A stretch of 23,753 nt of DNA, taken from positions 1 through 23,753 of the forward strand of contig JBEIQI010000013.1 of the NCBI GenBank assembly GCA_040376605.1. Reading direction: 5' to 3'. The DNA comes from JANWKQ01 sp040376605. Lineage in GTDB: Bacteria; Bacteroidota; Bacteroidia; CAIKAF01. Both the position numbers and the translations under genes were made by a program. The notes beneath the pieces are model-generated. The model had not been told where the DNA came from and searched no databases. It saw only the letters and a list, made by a program, of their open reading frames with translations. Shown one piece after another: positions 1 through 9,400 of the stretch. Numbering within the stretch: the first letter of the stretch is position 1; every line of letters begins with the position of its first letter.

Positions 1-1
1 G

Positions 2-40
2 TGGAAAGAAATAGACGAATACCATCTATATAGAAAGTAA
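2..40 (+). CDS. C-terminal tail of a gene entering from the left (partial)
   Basis: Reading from base 2, one frame is open and ends in TAA at 38-40, giving the peptide WKEIDEYHLYRK. The other two forward frames stop at 31-33 and 12-14. The peptide composition looks like an ordinary protein C-terminus, and a strong bidirectional hairpin terminator lies about 50 bases further on, where a rightward gene meeting the leftward genes would need one. Only 12 residues are visible, so no product can be named and the call itself is tentative. Confidence 0.3.
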   Translation, partial: WKEIDEYHLYRK

Positions 41-91
41 ATTTCTAAACCTTATTAGTCCCATTAGTATTCATTTAAATATTCAATCAAA

Positions 92-121
92 AAAAATGGC
101 TATGTTTCCATAGCCATTTTT
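92..121. terminator. Bidirectional rho-independent terminator
   Basis: A perfect 13-bp stem, AAAAATGGCTATG at 92-104 and CATAGCCATTTTT at 109-121, closes a TTTC loop. The A-run on one side and T-run on the other give a U-tract in either direction. It sits 28 bases past the stop of the leftward lipoprotein gene (149) and about 50 bases past the possible stop of the rightward gene at 40, so it probably serves both. Confidence 0.85.
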
Positions 122-148
122 CGAATTATAAAGTGAATGTTTGTCTTA

Positions 149-511
149 CTATAATTTCGCCTCTATTTTTTCCATGGTAGAATTTAGTCCATCCCAACCA
201 GTGCATTTTTGAGCTTCTTCTTTTTTAATGTTCAACTCTTTACCGCAACGATTGTCAATCTCTTTCAATTTAGCTTCTAACTTCTCAAATTTAGTAGAAG
301 CTTCCTGATCCTTTTTCATTTCCTCTTCCGTAGGAAATTTGTCGATTAAAAGGAGTGTTTCTCCCGCTACTAAACTCATCCCATCAACGCAATCGCAGGC
401 TGTTTTAAGATCTGCAACCACAATGTCCTCTGCCGACTTTTCCTTCTTTTTTCCACCGCATGAAATGATGCCTACAGAAAGTACTATCAATGGTAATATT
501 AATTTCTTCAT
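149..511 (-). CDS. Small four-cysteine lipoprotein, paralogue of the next gene
   Basis: This 120-residue protein starts with a lipoprotein signal (positive MKK, hydrophobic stretch, ISC lipobox with the lipidated Cys at 18, then GGKKK), so it is expected to be membrane-anchored in the periplasm or outer membrane. The mature part is a charged, probably helical domain with cysteines at 39, 41, 89 and 103. It aligns without gaps to the 120-residue product of 530-892, sharing all five cysteines and the block SEDIVVADLK/AEDIVVADLK. The gap between the two genes is 18 bases, so they form a tandem-duplicate operon read from the promoter at 913-944. I do not recognise the family. The C-x-C plus two further cysteines could form disulfides or bind metal, but that is inference. 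Confidence 0.85.
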   Translation of the reverse strand: MKKLILPLIVLSVGIISCGGKKKEKSAEDIVVADLKTACDCVDGMSLVAGETLLLIDKFPTEEEMKKDQEASTKFEKLEAKLKEIDNRCGKELNIKKEEAQKCTGWDGLNSTMEKIEAKL

Positions 512-529
512 CGTTTATTTATTTTAGAA

Positions 530-892
530 TTATAATTTTTCTTTTACTTTATCCATGGTTGCTTTAGTGGTTTGATAATTATCACACTTCTCAGCATCCT
601 CTTTTTTAATAGCTAAATCCTTTTGACATCTTACCTCAACTTCTTTTAATTTAGCTTCATTTTTGTCATATTTCACTTTAGCATCAGCATTTTTCAACAT
701 TTCTTCGCGGTTCTCATATTTCTCCATCATGGCTAATAATTCAACCCCCAATAAATCCATTGCTCCCAGGCAATCACAGGCATTTTTTAAATCAGCTACA
801 ACAATATCTTCAGATGTTTTCACTTTTTTACTTCCACCGCAGGAAATAATATTAAAACTAATTAGGGCGATTGGTAATAATAATTTTCTCAT
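530..892 (-). CDS. Small four-cysteine lipoprotein, first of a tandem pair
   Basis: A 120-residue lipoprotein of unknown function. An in-frame ATG upstream (943) would add 17 residues, but the start at 892 gives a proper signal peptide (MRKLLLPIALISFNIISC, lipobox Cys18) and exactly the same length as the downstream paralogue, so 892 is preferred. The mature domain carries Cys39, Cys41, Cys89 and Cys103 at the same positions as the partner and is rich in Lys and Glu, probably alpha-helical. Promoter-like elements lie just upstream at 913-944, inside the longer reading, which also argues for the shorter start. The gene follows the S9 peptidase in the same direction with a 59-base gap. Recent tandem duplication is the simplest origin of the pair. 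Confidence 0.85.
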   Translation of the reverse strand: MRKLLLPIALISFNIISCGGSKKVKTSEDIVVADLKNACDCLGAMDLLGVELLAMMEKYENREEMLKNADAKVKYDKNEAKLKEVEVRCQKDLAIKKEDAEKCDNYQTTKATMDKVKEKL

Positions 893-912
893 AGGTTTAC
901 ATTTAATTTTTC

Positions 913-944
913 TAAAACTAAACATTAAAAGGTAAAGCGCCAAA
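913..944 (-). promoter_or_regulatory. Bacteroidota-type promoter for the lipoprotein pair
   Basis: Read on the minus strand, TTTG (944-941) is followed after 20 bases by TAGTTTTA (920-913), which matches the Bacteroidota -33/-7 consensus TTTG and TAnnTTTG except for the last base. Transcription would begin about 15 bases before the ATG at 892. The match is by eye only. Confidence 0.5.
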
Positions 945-951
945 TGGCCAA

Positions 952-3138
952 TTACTTTAAATGTGTTTCAAAATAATCTGCAATTTTAGTATTTAAATGA
1001 ACCCTGTCTTTTCCACGAACATTATGTTTATGATCAGGATATAAAAAATAATCCACTTGCTTACCCTTTTTAATACAAGCATTTATAAACTCCATACTGT
1101 TTTGCATCACCACTACATCATCCTGTGCTCCATGAATCACCAGCAATCTTCCTTTTAATTTATCGGCTTTGCTTAAAACTGTTGTTTTCTCATAACCATC
1201 CTTATTGTCTTGAGGTGTATCCATATACCTTTCACCATACATAATTTCATAATATTTCCAATCGCAAACGGGCCCCCCGGCTACGGCTACTTTAAAAACA
1301 TCCGGATAATTAAGCATTAAAGAAATCGTCATAAAACCACCAAAACTCCACCCATAAACCCCCAAACGATTTGCATCTACATAGGACAATGTTTTTAAAT
1401 AATCCACACCTTTCATTTGATCTGCCATTTCATTTTGACCCAATTGACGATGAATAACATTTTCAAATTCCAAACCACGATTATCAGATCCACGATTATC
1501 CAGTGTAAACATAATATAACCTTGTTGTGCCAAATAATATTCAAAAAGAGATGCTCCTCCCAACCATTCATTGTTCACTAATTGAGCATGGGGTCCACCA
1601 TATACATAAACAATAACCGGATATTTTTTCGCAGGATCCATATTCGGTGGAGTAATTAATCTTCCATAAAGTGGAGTTTTACCATCAGCCGCTGTTAAGG
1701 TTACCATTTCTAGTTTGGGCATTTTAATTCCCTCGTAGGTATTTTTAGAGGCCATTAATGGAGCCATCTTGCCCGACTTGGTTTGAATTAAAGTAAGTGA
1801 ATTGATAATTTCAGTACTGGTAAACATATCTACCCATAAGGATCCATCTCCCGACAATACTCCCGAATGGGTTCCCGGAGATTTGGTGATTTTAGTAATC
1901 TTACCTGATTTGATATTTACCGAACATAAATGACGACCTATAGGATCATCCATGTTCGACATAAAATAAACATTCTCTTCTTTTGCATCTAGTCCAATCA
2001 GTTCGGTTACTAACCAGTTCCCTTTGGTTAATTGTTTTAATAATTTTCCATTGCTATCGTATAAATATAAATGGTTATAACCATCACGTTCCGATTGATA
2101 AATAAATACATTCAACTTTGATTTTAAAAAATACAATGGATGTTCAGGTTCTACATATTTAGGATGTTTCTCTTCAAATAAGGTCATTACAAAATCGCCG
2201 GTTAAGGCATTGTATTTATTCATCTGTAAGTGATTCTGGTCTCTATTAAGCACTCCGATATAAATGAAATTTTCGGTGGGATCCCAGGTAATGGAGGTGA
2301 GATATTGCTCTGCAGGACCTGTTGTTTTAATGGTTGTCTTCTGTTGGGTGGTTGTTTTAAAAACCACTAAAGTTACCTCTTCACTTTTTTCGCCTGTCAT
2401 CGGATACCGAATATTATTTGCTTGAGCAATTCTTGAGGCAATATTTACCAAAGGATATTCTGCAACCATGGTTTCATCTTTTCTATAATAAGCGATATAA
2501 TTTCCTTTTGGAGAAATAAAAATTCCACGATCTATTCCAAACTCCTGACGATGTACATAGTTTGACCCATTTACAATTCCTTTATTCGCATCATTGGTTA
2601 TGGCATATGCTGTGGTAGACTTATTTGTTTGATAAAACAAATTGTTTTCTACGGTATACGCGGCCGCTTGATTATTTGAAGCAAAAGATACGTTCTCCGC
2701 TTCACCCACGTAGGTTAAAAGTTGATCAATCTTATTATTAAAGGGATTGTATTTAAAAACATAATTAAAATCTTTTCCACCTGCTTCCACCAACATTAAA
2801 GAATCCGAAATCCAATCATAGCTATAAGGGAAATAAGAAATATTTTCGGTAGTAAAATCGTTGAGACCAGTAAAACCTTTTAATGCCAATTTAAATTTGG
2901 ATAAGTCGGTAAGGGCAACACTTTGCCAATTCGATTTTTCGGTGACCATCATTAAAGTGGTATAATCTACCAAATAGGTAAAATCATGGGTATTCCCCCT
3001 CCATTTTACAAAGTTGTAGGTTTCGGGAGCAAAATCCCGGTATTGGCCAGAAGTGGCCTGTTCAATGGTTAAATTTTGTTGGGACTGGATAAAACCTACA
3101 ATAAATAAGGCCAATAAGGAGGTAAGGATCTTCTTCAT
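952..3138 (-). CDS. S9 family prolyl oligopeptidase-type peptidase, DPP4-like
   Basis: A 728-residue exported serine peptidase with a signal peptide (MKKILTSLLALFIVGFIQSQ), an N-terminal beta-propeller of the DPP IV type (roughly 50-460) and a C-terminal alpha/beta-hydrolase domain. The catalytic triad is readable: Ser598 in GWSFGG, Asp673 in HGAQDD, His705 in PDHKHNV. The oxyanion-side motif YVYGGPHAQ is also present. The family removes di- or tripeptides from N-termini of peptides in the periplasm, often after proline. In the propeller the segment VHRQEFGI aligns with the region that carries the paired Glu of DPP4 (which holds the substrate amino group), and only one Glu is evident there, so substrate preference may differ. 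The gene is divergent from tetR, with a 180-base shared upstream region, and no convincing -33/-7 promoter was found for it. Confidence 0.92.
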   Translation of the reverse strand: MKKILTSLLALFIVGFIQSQQNLTIEQATSGQYRDFAPETYNFVKWRGNTHDFTYLVDYTTLMMVTEKSNWQSVALTDLSKFKLALKGFTGLNDFTTENISYFPYSYDWISDSLMLVEAGGKDFNYVFKYNPFNNKIDQLLTYVGEAENVSFASNNQAAAYTVENNLFYQTNKSTTAYAITNDANKGIVNGSNYVHRQEFGIDRGIFISPKGNYIAYYRKDETMVAEYPLVNIASRIAQANNIRYPMTGEKSEEVTLVVFKTTTQQKTTIKTTGPAEQYLTSITWDPTENFIYIGVLNRDQNHLQMNKYNALTGDFVMTLFEEKHPKYVEPEHPLYFLKSKLNVFIYQSERDGYNHLYLYDSNGKLLKQLTKGNWLVTELIGLDAKEENVYFMSNMDDPIGRHLCSVNIKSGKITKITKSPGTHSGVLSGDGSLWVDMFTSTEIINSLTLIQTKSGKMAPLMASKNTYEGIKMPKLEMVTLTAADGKTPLYGRLITPPNMDPAKKYPVIVYVYGGPHAQLVNNEWLGGASLFEYYLAQQGYIMFTLDNRGSDNRGLEFENVIHRQLGQNEMADQMKGVDYLKTLSYVDANRLGVYGWSFGGFMTISLMLNYPDVFKVAVAGGPVCDWKYYEIMYGERYMDTPQDNKDGYEKTTVLSKADKLKGRLLVIHGAQDDVVVMQNSMEFINACIKKGKQVDYFLYPDHKHNVRGKDRVHLNTKIADYFETHLK

Positions 3139-3224
3139 GAAAATTAATTTTAAGCTAATGTATGTTTTTACAGCGTTTTCTGAGCCATTTTGTGGGGAAT
3201 ATTGAAGAGGTGGTTAAAAAACCC

Positions 3225-3247
3225 TAAAAACGATGGAAACGTTTTTA
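3225..3247. promoter_or_regulatory. Palindromic operator, likely for the adjacent TetR
   Basis: A perfect inverted repeat with 8-bp arms, TAAAAACG (3225-3232) and CGTTTTTA (3240-3247), separated by 7 bases. It lies in the divergent region between the S9 peptidase and tetR, 6 bases upstream of the -33 element of the tetR promoter. A second, partly overlapping pair, ATGGAAAC (3233-3240) and GTTTCCAT (3257-3264), covers the -33 element itself. TetR regulators usually bind such short palindromes beside their own promoter, so autoregulation of the pump operon is inferred. Confidence 0.55.
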
Positions 3248-3253
3248 ATAATA

Positions 3254-3284
3254 TTTGTTTCCATTGGGAATTATTTAACCTTTG
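3254..3284 (+). promoter_or_regulatory. Promoter of the tetR-efflux operon
   Basis: TTTG at 3254-3257 is followed after 19 bases by AACCTTTG at 3277-3284, close to the Bacteroidota -33/-7 pair (TTTG, TAnnTTTG). The predicted start site would be about 30 bases ahead of the tetR ATG at 3319. The overlap with the GTTTCCAT arm of a palindrome suggests that repressor binding would block it. Confidence 0.55.
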
Positions 3285-3318
3285 CCCCCGAAAATAATTG
3301 GAGTGAATTCCAACGACA

Positions 3319-3939
3319 ATGGAGGTTAAAAAACAAAAAATTCTCGAATCAGCCGGTAAGCTTATCCTTAAGTACGGGGTAAAGAGCATGACCATGGATG
3401 ATATTGCCCGTGAATTAGGAATTTCAAAAAAGACCTTATATCTATATGTAGAGGATAAAAATGATTTAATTAAGCAAGTAATTGAACTTGATATGAAGTT
3501 AGATCATGATGCCATTTGCTCCATTGTTGACAGAAAATTGAATGCCATCGACGAAAACTTCGAGATTTTTAAAAGCATCATACAAAATGTGGGTGATGTA
3601 CCACCTAATATTTTATATGACCTTAAAAAATATCATCCGGAAGCCTACGAAATGCATAAAAATTTTATGTGGACCTTCTCTAAACAATGTATAGAGGACA
3701 ACCTTAAAAAAGGGATTTTGGAAGGATATTATAGACAAGATATTAATTCAACCATTATTTCAACCAACTACATCCTAATGGTAAATAATATTTTCGAAAG
3801 CTCAGAGGCTTTTGGCAAGGATGTACACCCAATTAAAATTTACGAAGAAATTTTCCTTTATCATATGCATGCAATTGCCAGTAACAAGGGAAGAAAGTAC
3901 CTATCAGACAAATACGAATCAATGAACTTTAACCAATAA
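3319..3939 (+). CDS. TetR/AcrR family transcriptional regulator
   Basis: A 206-residue regulator with the N-terminal TetR DNA-binding domain: residues 5-50 contain ILESAGKLILKYGVKSMTMD followed by the helix-turn-helix DIARELGISKKTLYLYVEDK. The C-terminal part (60-206) is the variable ligand-binding and dimerisation domain. It is the first gene of the efflux operon: the tolC-like gene starts 3 bases after its stop. TetR proteins encoded at the head of an RND operon usually repress it and release DNA on binding a substrate or membrane-stress ligand; that role is inferred from position and from the palindromes at 3225-3264. The ligand cannot be predicted. Confidence 0.93.
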   Translation: MEVKKQKILESAGKLILKYGVKSMTMDDIARELGISKKTLYLYVEDKNDLIKQVIELDMKLDHDAICSIVDRKLNAIDENFEIFKSIIQNVGDVPPNILYDLKKYHPEAYEMHKNFMWTFSKQCIEDNLKKGILEGYYRQDINSTIISTNYILMVNNIFESSEAFGKDVHPIKIYEEIFLYHMHAIASNKGRKYLSDKYESMNFNQ

Positions 3940-3942
3940 AGG

Positions 3943-5298
3943 ATGAAAAAAGTACTATTTATCGTTTCAGTTTTTATTACCGGAGTTATATCGGCTCAAA
4001 CTGATTCAGTTAAATCATTTAGCCTTGACCAGGCTGTTAAATATGCTTTAACCAACCATACCAATTCCAAAAACGCAGATTTGGACATCACAAAAGGGAA
4101 ACATTTTGTTACGGAAAACATTGCTACCGGTTTACCTCAAATTAATGGAAATGTAGATTACCTATATTATATTAAACCATCCGTTTTTGTTTTACCAGGA
4201 AGTTTTATTCCCGGAGGTGATCCCAATAGTTTTGTGGCTATTCCAGCCTCTCCACTCAATTCGTTGAGTATGTCCGTTACAGCATCTATGTCGGTTGTTA
4301 ATGGCCAATATTTTATTGGAATTGCTGCAGCAAAAGCCTATAGTAATTTACTAAAAGAACAAAAAGAGAAAACGAATCTGGGTGTTAAGGAAGAAGTAGT
4401 AAAAGCCTATTATTTGGTATTGATTGCCAAAGAATCAAAAAAACTTATTGATTCAAGCCTTCAGGTTTTAGAACAAACCTTATCACAAACAGAAGAATTA
4501 TTTAAAGAGGGTTTAATTGAAGAATTAGATGTAAAACAACTTCGGTTAACACAATCTCAAATTAAGGATCTTTCCACTCAATTAACCAATAATATTCTAC
4601 TGGCCGAATATGCATTAAAATATCAAATGGCCTATCCACTTGAGCAAGAAATTGAACTTACCGATGAATTAGAACCATTGATCGCATCAAATAACTTTGA
4701 AAGTCTGGTGAATAGTTTACAGGATTCTATAGATGTTTCACCTAATATTGACTTTAGATTGATTAATCAAAAACTTAATTTAGATAAATATCAATTGAAG
4801 CTTCAAAGGGCATCAGCTTATCCTTCATTAGGAACATTTTTTCAGGTTGGAGGAAACTTGTTTAACAACGAAAGATGGTTGTTTCTAGGTGAAGGAACTA
4901 CCTCTAATTTAAATGGTGTGATTTGGGGATTTAATTTAAAAGTCCCTATTTTCTCCAGCTGGAGCCGAGTTTCTAAACTAAAACAACTAAAAATAGAAAT
5001 TCAAAAAACGGAGAATACCAAACAAATGGTAGAAGATGGATTGCAACTAAGTTATATCAGTTCTAAAATTACCTTACAGAACAATTACAATAAATTAAAA
5101 ACAGCTAAAGCCAATTTCGAACTGGCTGGAGAAATTATCAGAATCAATAACATCAAGTATAAGGAAGGTTTAATTTCAAGTCTTGATCTTTCACAAGCGG
5201 AATCACAATATTTTGATGCACAACAAAAATATTTCCAAGCCATTTACGAACTTTTAAATTCAAAAATTGCCCTGGACAAATCAATGAGTCAATTTTAA
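3943..5298 (+). CDS. TolC-family outer membrane efflux protein
   Basis: A 451-residue outer-membrane channel with a signal peptide (MKKVLFIVSVFITGVISAQ) and the two-repeat outer membrane efflux protein architecture. Each repeat has the usual start (FSLDQAVKYALTNHTNSKNA near 26-45) and long helices for the periplasmic barrel (for example NYNKLKTAKANFELAGEIIR). The second repeat contains the typical KYKEGLISSLDLSQAESQ. It would form a trimer connecting the inner-membrane RND pump and its adaptor to the outside. The gene follows tetR by 3 bases and precedes the adaptor gene by 22 bases, so the three pump components are co-transcribed. Confidence 0.93.
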   Translation: MKKVLFIVSVFITGVISAQTDSVKSFSLDQAVKYALTNHTNSKNADLDITKGKHFVTENIATGLPQINGNVDYLYYIKPSVFVLPGSFIPGGDPNSFVAIPASPLNSLSMSVTASMSVVNGQYFIGIAAAKAYSNLLKEQKEKTNLGVKEEVVKAYYLVLIAKESKKLIDSSLQVLEQTLSQTEELFKEGLIEELDVKQLRLTQSQIKDLSTQLTNNILLAEYALKYQMAYPLEQEIELTDELEPLIASNNFESLVNSLQDSIDVSPNIDFRLINQKLNLDKYQLKLQRASAYPSLGTFFQVGGNLFNNERWLFLGEGTTSNLNGVIWGFNLKVPIFSSWSRVSKLKQLKIEIQKTENTKQMVEDGLQLSYISSKITLQNNYNKLKTAKANFELAGEIIRINNIKYKEGLISSLDLSQAESQYFDAQQKYFQAIYELLNSKIALDKSMSQF

Positions 5299-5320
5299 AT
5301 TAAACTAAATTACCTATAAA

Positions 5321-6463
5321 ATGAAACGTATTATTGTCATCTTAACTTTAACCACCTTTCTTTTTGCTTGCGGATCGACGCCAGGGAAAAATGAGTTAGA
5401 AAAAAAGAAAACCGAACTCAATAAAAAGAGGGATGAATTGGTAAAGTTGCAAAAGGAAATTGCGGACCTGGAGTCATACATCGCCAAAAACGATACGGCC
5501 AATAAAGGACCGAAGAAAAAGGTAGTTAATATGACTACTATTCAACCTCAGGAATTTCAACATTTTATTGAAATTCAAGGAACCGTTGACTCGGATGAAA
5601 ATGCATTCGTGAGTCCGGCTGCACCTGGATTAATTACAAGTATTAATGTAAAGGTAGGTGATCGTGTAGGTAAAGGAACCATTCTTGCCTCAACTGAATC
5701 ATCTGCATTACAAAGTACTTTAGTGGAGGTAAACTCTGCTTTGGATTTAGCCACTATTGCCTATGAAAAACAAAAGCGACTTTGGGATCAAAAAATTGGT
5801 AGTGAAATACAATACCTACAAGCTAAAACCCAAATGGAAAGCTTACAGGCAAGAAAAAAATCTGTTCAGGGTCAAATAGCCATGGGTAAAATTATAGCGC
5901 CATTTAGTGGCACCATTGATGACGTTACCGTTAAGCTAGGAGAAATGGCTTCACCTGGATATAATGGTATTCGTGTGATTAATTTAGATAACATGAAAGC
6001 TACCGCAAAGGTTAGCGACACCTATATCAGCAAAATTAAGAAAGGTGCACTTGTAAATGTATATATTCCTGATATCGATAAATCATTTGAAACTAAAATT
6101 GGCTTTGTAGGGCAAAATGTAAGTTCTCAATCACGATCTTTCAATATCGACATTAAATTGGATAACAAGGATAAATCTTTACGTCCTAACTTAATTGCTA
6201 AAATTAAAATTAACGATGAAACCATTAAAGATGCCATCGTTATTCCATCTAAAATATTACAAAAAAATATTGACGGAACACCTTATATCCTTGTTGCAGA
6301 AAAACAAAAGAATGGTTCATTGATTGCAAAAAAGGTAGATATTGAAATTGGATCTGACTATGCCGGAAATACGGTTGTTACTTCTGGTTTAAAAGAAGGA
6401 GATGTGATTGTAACTGAAGGATTTCAAGACCTGATTGATGGTCAGGTAATTTCAGTTAAATAA
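5321..6463 (+). CDS. RND efflux periplasmic adaptor (membrane fusion) lipoprotein
   Basis: A 380-residue adaptor. The signal ends in the lipobox LFACGS with Cys17 as the lipidation site, so the protein is anchored in the inner membrane. An unusual Lys/Glu-rich coiled coil (about 25-56) precedes the adaptor core. The lipoyl-like half-motifs are visible: VSPAAPGLITSINVKVGDRV before a helical hairpin (about 128-185) and KIIAPFSGTIDDVTVKLGE after it. The beta-barrel and membrane-proximal domains follow, ending in VVTSGLKEGDVIVTEG. It links the TolC-like channel to the RND pump encoded 32 bases downstream. The family is MFP/HlyD, AcrA-type. Residues 25-56 are more than most adaptors carry. Confidence 0.93.
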   Translation: MKRIIVILTLTTFLFACGSTPGKNELEKKKTELNKKRDELVKLQKEIADLESYIAKNDTANKGPKKKVVNMTTIQPQEFQHFIEIQGTVDSDENAFVSPAAPGLITSINVKVGDRVGKGTILASTESSALQSTLVEVNSALDLATIAYEKQKRLWDQKIGSEIQYLQAKTQMESLQARKKSVQGQIAMGKIIAPFSGTIDDVTVKLGEMASPGYNGIRVINLDNMKATAKVSDTYISKIKKGALVNVYIPDIDKSFETKIGFVGQNVSSQSRSFNIDIKLDNKDKSLRPNLIAKIKINDETIKDAIVIPSKILQKNIDGTPYILVAEKQKNGSLIAKKVDIEIGSDYAGNTVVTSGLKEGDVIVTEGFQDLIDGQVISVK

Positions 6464-6495
6464 TAGTATTAATTTAAAAACAAAACCACTTTCCC

Positions 6496-9400
6496 ATGGA
6501 AATGGAAAAATTAAAAGAACTGAAATTTACAAATTGGTGTATTAAAAATCGTACAGCCATTTATGTAATTACCATTCTTATTACCATAGCAGGAATTATT
6601 TCCTATATACGAATCCCCAAAGAACAATTCCCGGATATCGTGGTGCCTACCATTTCGGTGGTAACTATCTATCCAGGAAATACCCCCGAGGATATTGAAA
6701 ACTTTATATCCAAACCTATTGAGAAACAACTCAAGTCAATTAATGGTGTTAGAAAGGTAACCTCTCAATCGTTAAGTGATGTATCTATCATTACTGTTGA
6801 ATTTGGAACGGATACTAAGGTACCCATCGCTAAGCAAAAGGTACAGGATGCAGTAGATAAATCGAAAAGTGATTTACCGGCAGATTTAACCAACGATCCC
6901 ACCATTCAGGAATTTGATATTTCTGAGATGCCTATTATGAACATTAATATGGCCAGTGATTTACCTCTCGACAAATTAGAAAAATATGCCAAGGAATTAG
7001 AAGAAAAGATCGAAACCTTACCTCAAATTACCAGGGTAGATAAAGTAGGTGGTTTGGAACGAGAGGTTCAAATTGAAGTGGATCTCTTCAAAATGCAACA
7101 AGCGGGTATGACCTTTGGCGACATTGAAGCAGCTGTTGGAAGAAGAAACGTAAATATTTCCGGTGGTGAAGTAATTGAAAATGGAGTACGAAGAAATGTA
7201 AGGGTAACGGGTCAAATTACAGATCCTAAAAACCTGGAATCATTAATTATTCGTTCATTCACAGGAACAACCGCCTTGCTGGGTGATTTTGCAGAGGTAA
7301 AAGATGGTTTTAAAGAAAAGCAAGATTATGCACGTCTAGATGGAAAACAGGTAATCACCTTAAACGTTATCAAACGAAGTGGAGAAAATCTGATTGAAGC
7401 ATCGGATGAAATCAAAAAAATAATTGATGATTATAAGGTGACTAAATTCCCGGAAAATGTGGATGTAATTATCACCGGTGATCAGTCCAATCAAACAAGG
7501 GTTCAATTAGCCGATTTAATTAATACGGTAATCATTGGCTTTATTTTGGTGTTAGTTGTTCTCATGTTCTTCATGGGCTTCAAGTCGGCCTTCTTTGTGG
7601 CCTTGGCCGGCCCTCTATCGTCCTTCATTGCCTTTATGATTATGCCGGGATTAGATTTTACCTTAAACGTAATTGTATTGTTCTCCTTCCTTTTAGCATT
7701 AGGAATTATTGTAGATGATGCGATTGTGGTAATTGAAAATACACATCGACTCTTACATAAATATCCTTTCAATATTGAACAAGCGGCTAAATATGGTGCA
7801 GGTGAAGTATTTATTCCTGTACTTGCAGGAACACTTACCACACTTGGACCCTTTGTTCCTTTATTATTTTGGCCGGGTGTGGTAGGTAAGTTTATGTCGT
7901 ACATACCTATTACATTAATTATCACGTTAGGTGCCTCTTTGTTTGTGGCCTTCGTCATCAATCCGGTATTTGCGGTATCCTTTATGAAGAAGGATGAGCA
8001 TTTGCAAAAACCAAGTTTAAAAAAGACATTGATTGCAACGGTAGCACTTGGAATCCTTGGAGGAATTATTCATTTATTTAAAAATCCTGGACTAGCTAAC
8101 TTATTGTTGTTTAGTGCTGCCATGGTATTATTACATCATTTTGTTTTAAATAAATTAATCCGATTATTTCAGGATAAAATTTGGCCGAAGTTCACCACTG
8201 CTTATAGAAAATTACTAAGCTTCCTTGTAAAAAAATGGATTCCTGTATTCACCATTTTAGGATCGGTAGCCCTATTGGTATTGAGTGTAATCACCTTCGG
8301 AAGTACCAATCCTAAATTAGATTTCTTTCCAGATCCTGAACCAAATTTCACCTATGTATTTGCAGAACTTCCTATGGGAACGGATGCTGCGGTAACGGAT
8401 TCTGTTGCAAAAATAATGGAAGGTAAAATTTATGAAGTATTAGGTAAGGATAACCCAAATGTTGAATCCATCATTACTAATATTGGATTAAATGCAGGCG
8501 ACCCACAAAATCCCGATCGTGTTCCAACACCCCATAAGGTAAGAATTACAGTAGCCTTTGTTAAATTCTCTGAGCGTAAAGACTTCAGCACTCGGGAAAC
8601 TTTAGAGGCCATCAGAATGAAATTTGAAAATGAACCAATTAGTGGTGTTATTATCAATGTAGATAAAGAATCCTCCGGCCCACCAACAGGTCCACCTGTG
8701 AATGTAGAAATCTCCGGTGATGACTTTAATATGTTGGATTCTATTGCCAATGATTTAAAACGTAAAATTGAAGCTCAAAATATTCCTGGATTGGTTGAGT
8801 TAAAATCCGACCTTCAAAGAAGAAAACCGGAATTTATTATTCAGGCCGATCCATTAAAAATGGAATCAGAAGGGATAACCACCGTTCAGGTAGGTTTGGA
8901 ATTGAGAACGGCTTTATTTGGTAAAGAAGTTTCTAAATTAAAAGGAGCCGAAGATGATGTACCTATTATCGTTCGATTAAAACCAGAATATAGACAAGAT
9001 GTACATCAGCTTACCAATGTAAATATTTCCTTTATGGACATGGGTACAGGTAGATTTAAACAAGTACCAATCTCCTCCTTAACAGAAGTAAAAAGACTTG
9101 AATCATTTAATTTGATCAACAGAAAAAATCAAAGCAGGGTAGTTAATCTATCGTCTAAAGTAAAAACCGGATTTACTCCTGATGCGATCAATAAAGAAAT
9201 TCAACGAATTATTGATGAATATGAAAAGCCAGCTGGTTATGATATTAAAATTACCGGACAACAGGAAGATCAAAAAGAAACCTCTGATTTCTTAGGAATA
9301 GCCTTCTTAGGGGCATTGGCCTTAATGTTCCTCATCATGGTAATTCAATTTAATTCAGCGGTAAAACCATTACTTATTTTCAGTACCGTATTATTTAGCT

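Noticed and set aside
893..943. N-terminal extension of 17 residues on the second lipoprotein
   Set aside because: The longer start would bury the lipoprotein signal, overlap the promoter-like elements, and break the exact 120-residue match to the paralogue.
7503..7961. A 152-codon open frame on the minus strand inside the RND gene
   Set aside because: It lies wholly antisense to a membrane segment of a clear RND pump; its composition follows the complement of the hydrophobic helices and it has no family motif.
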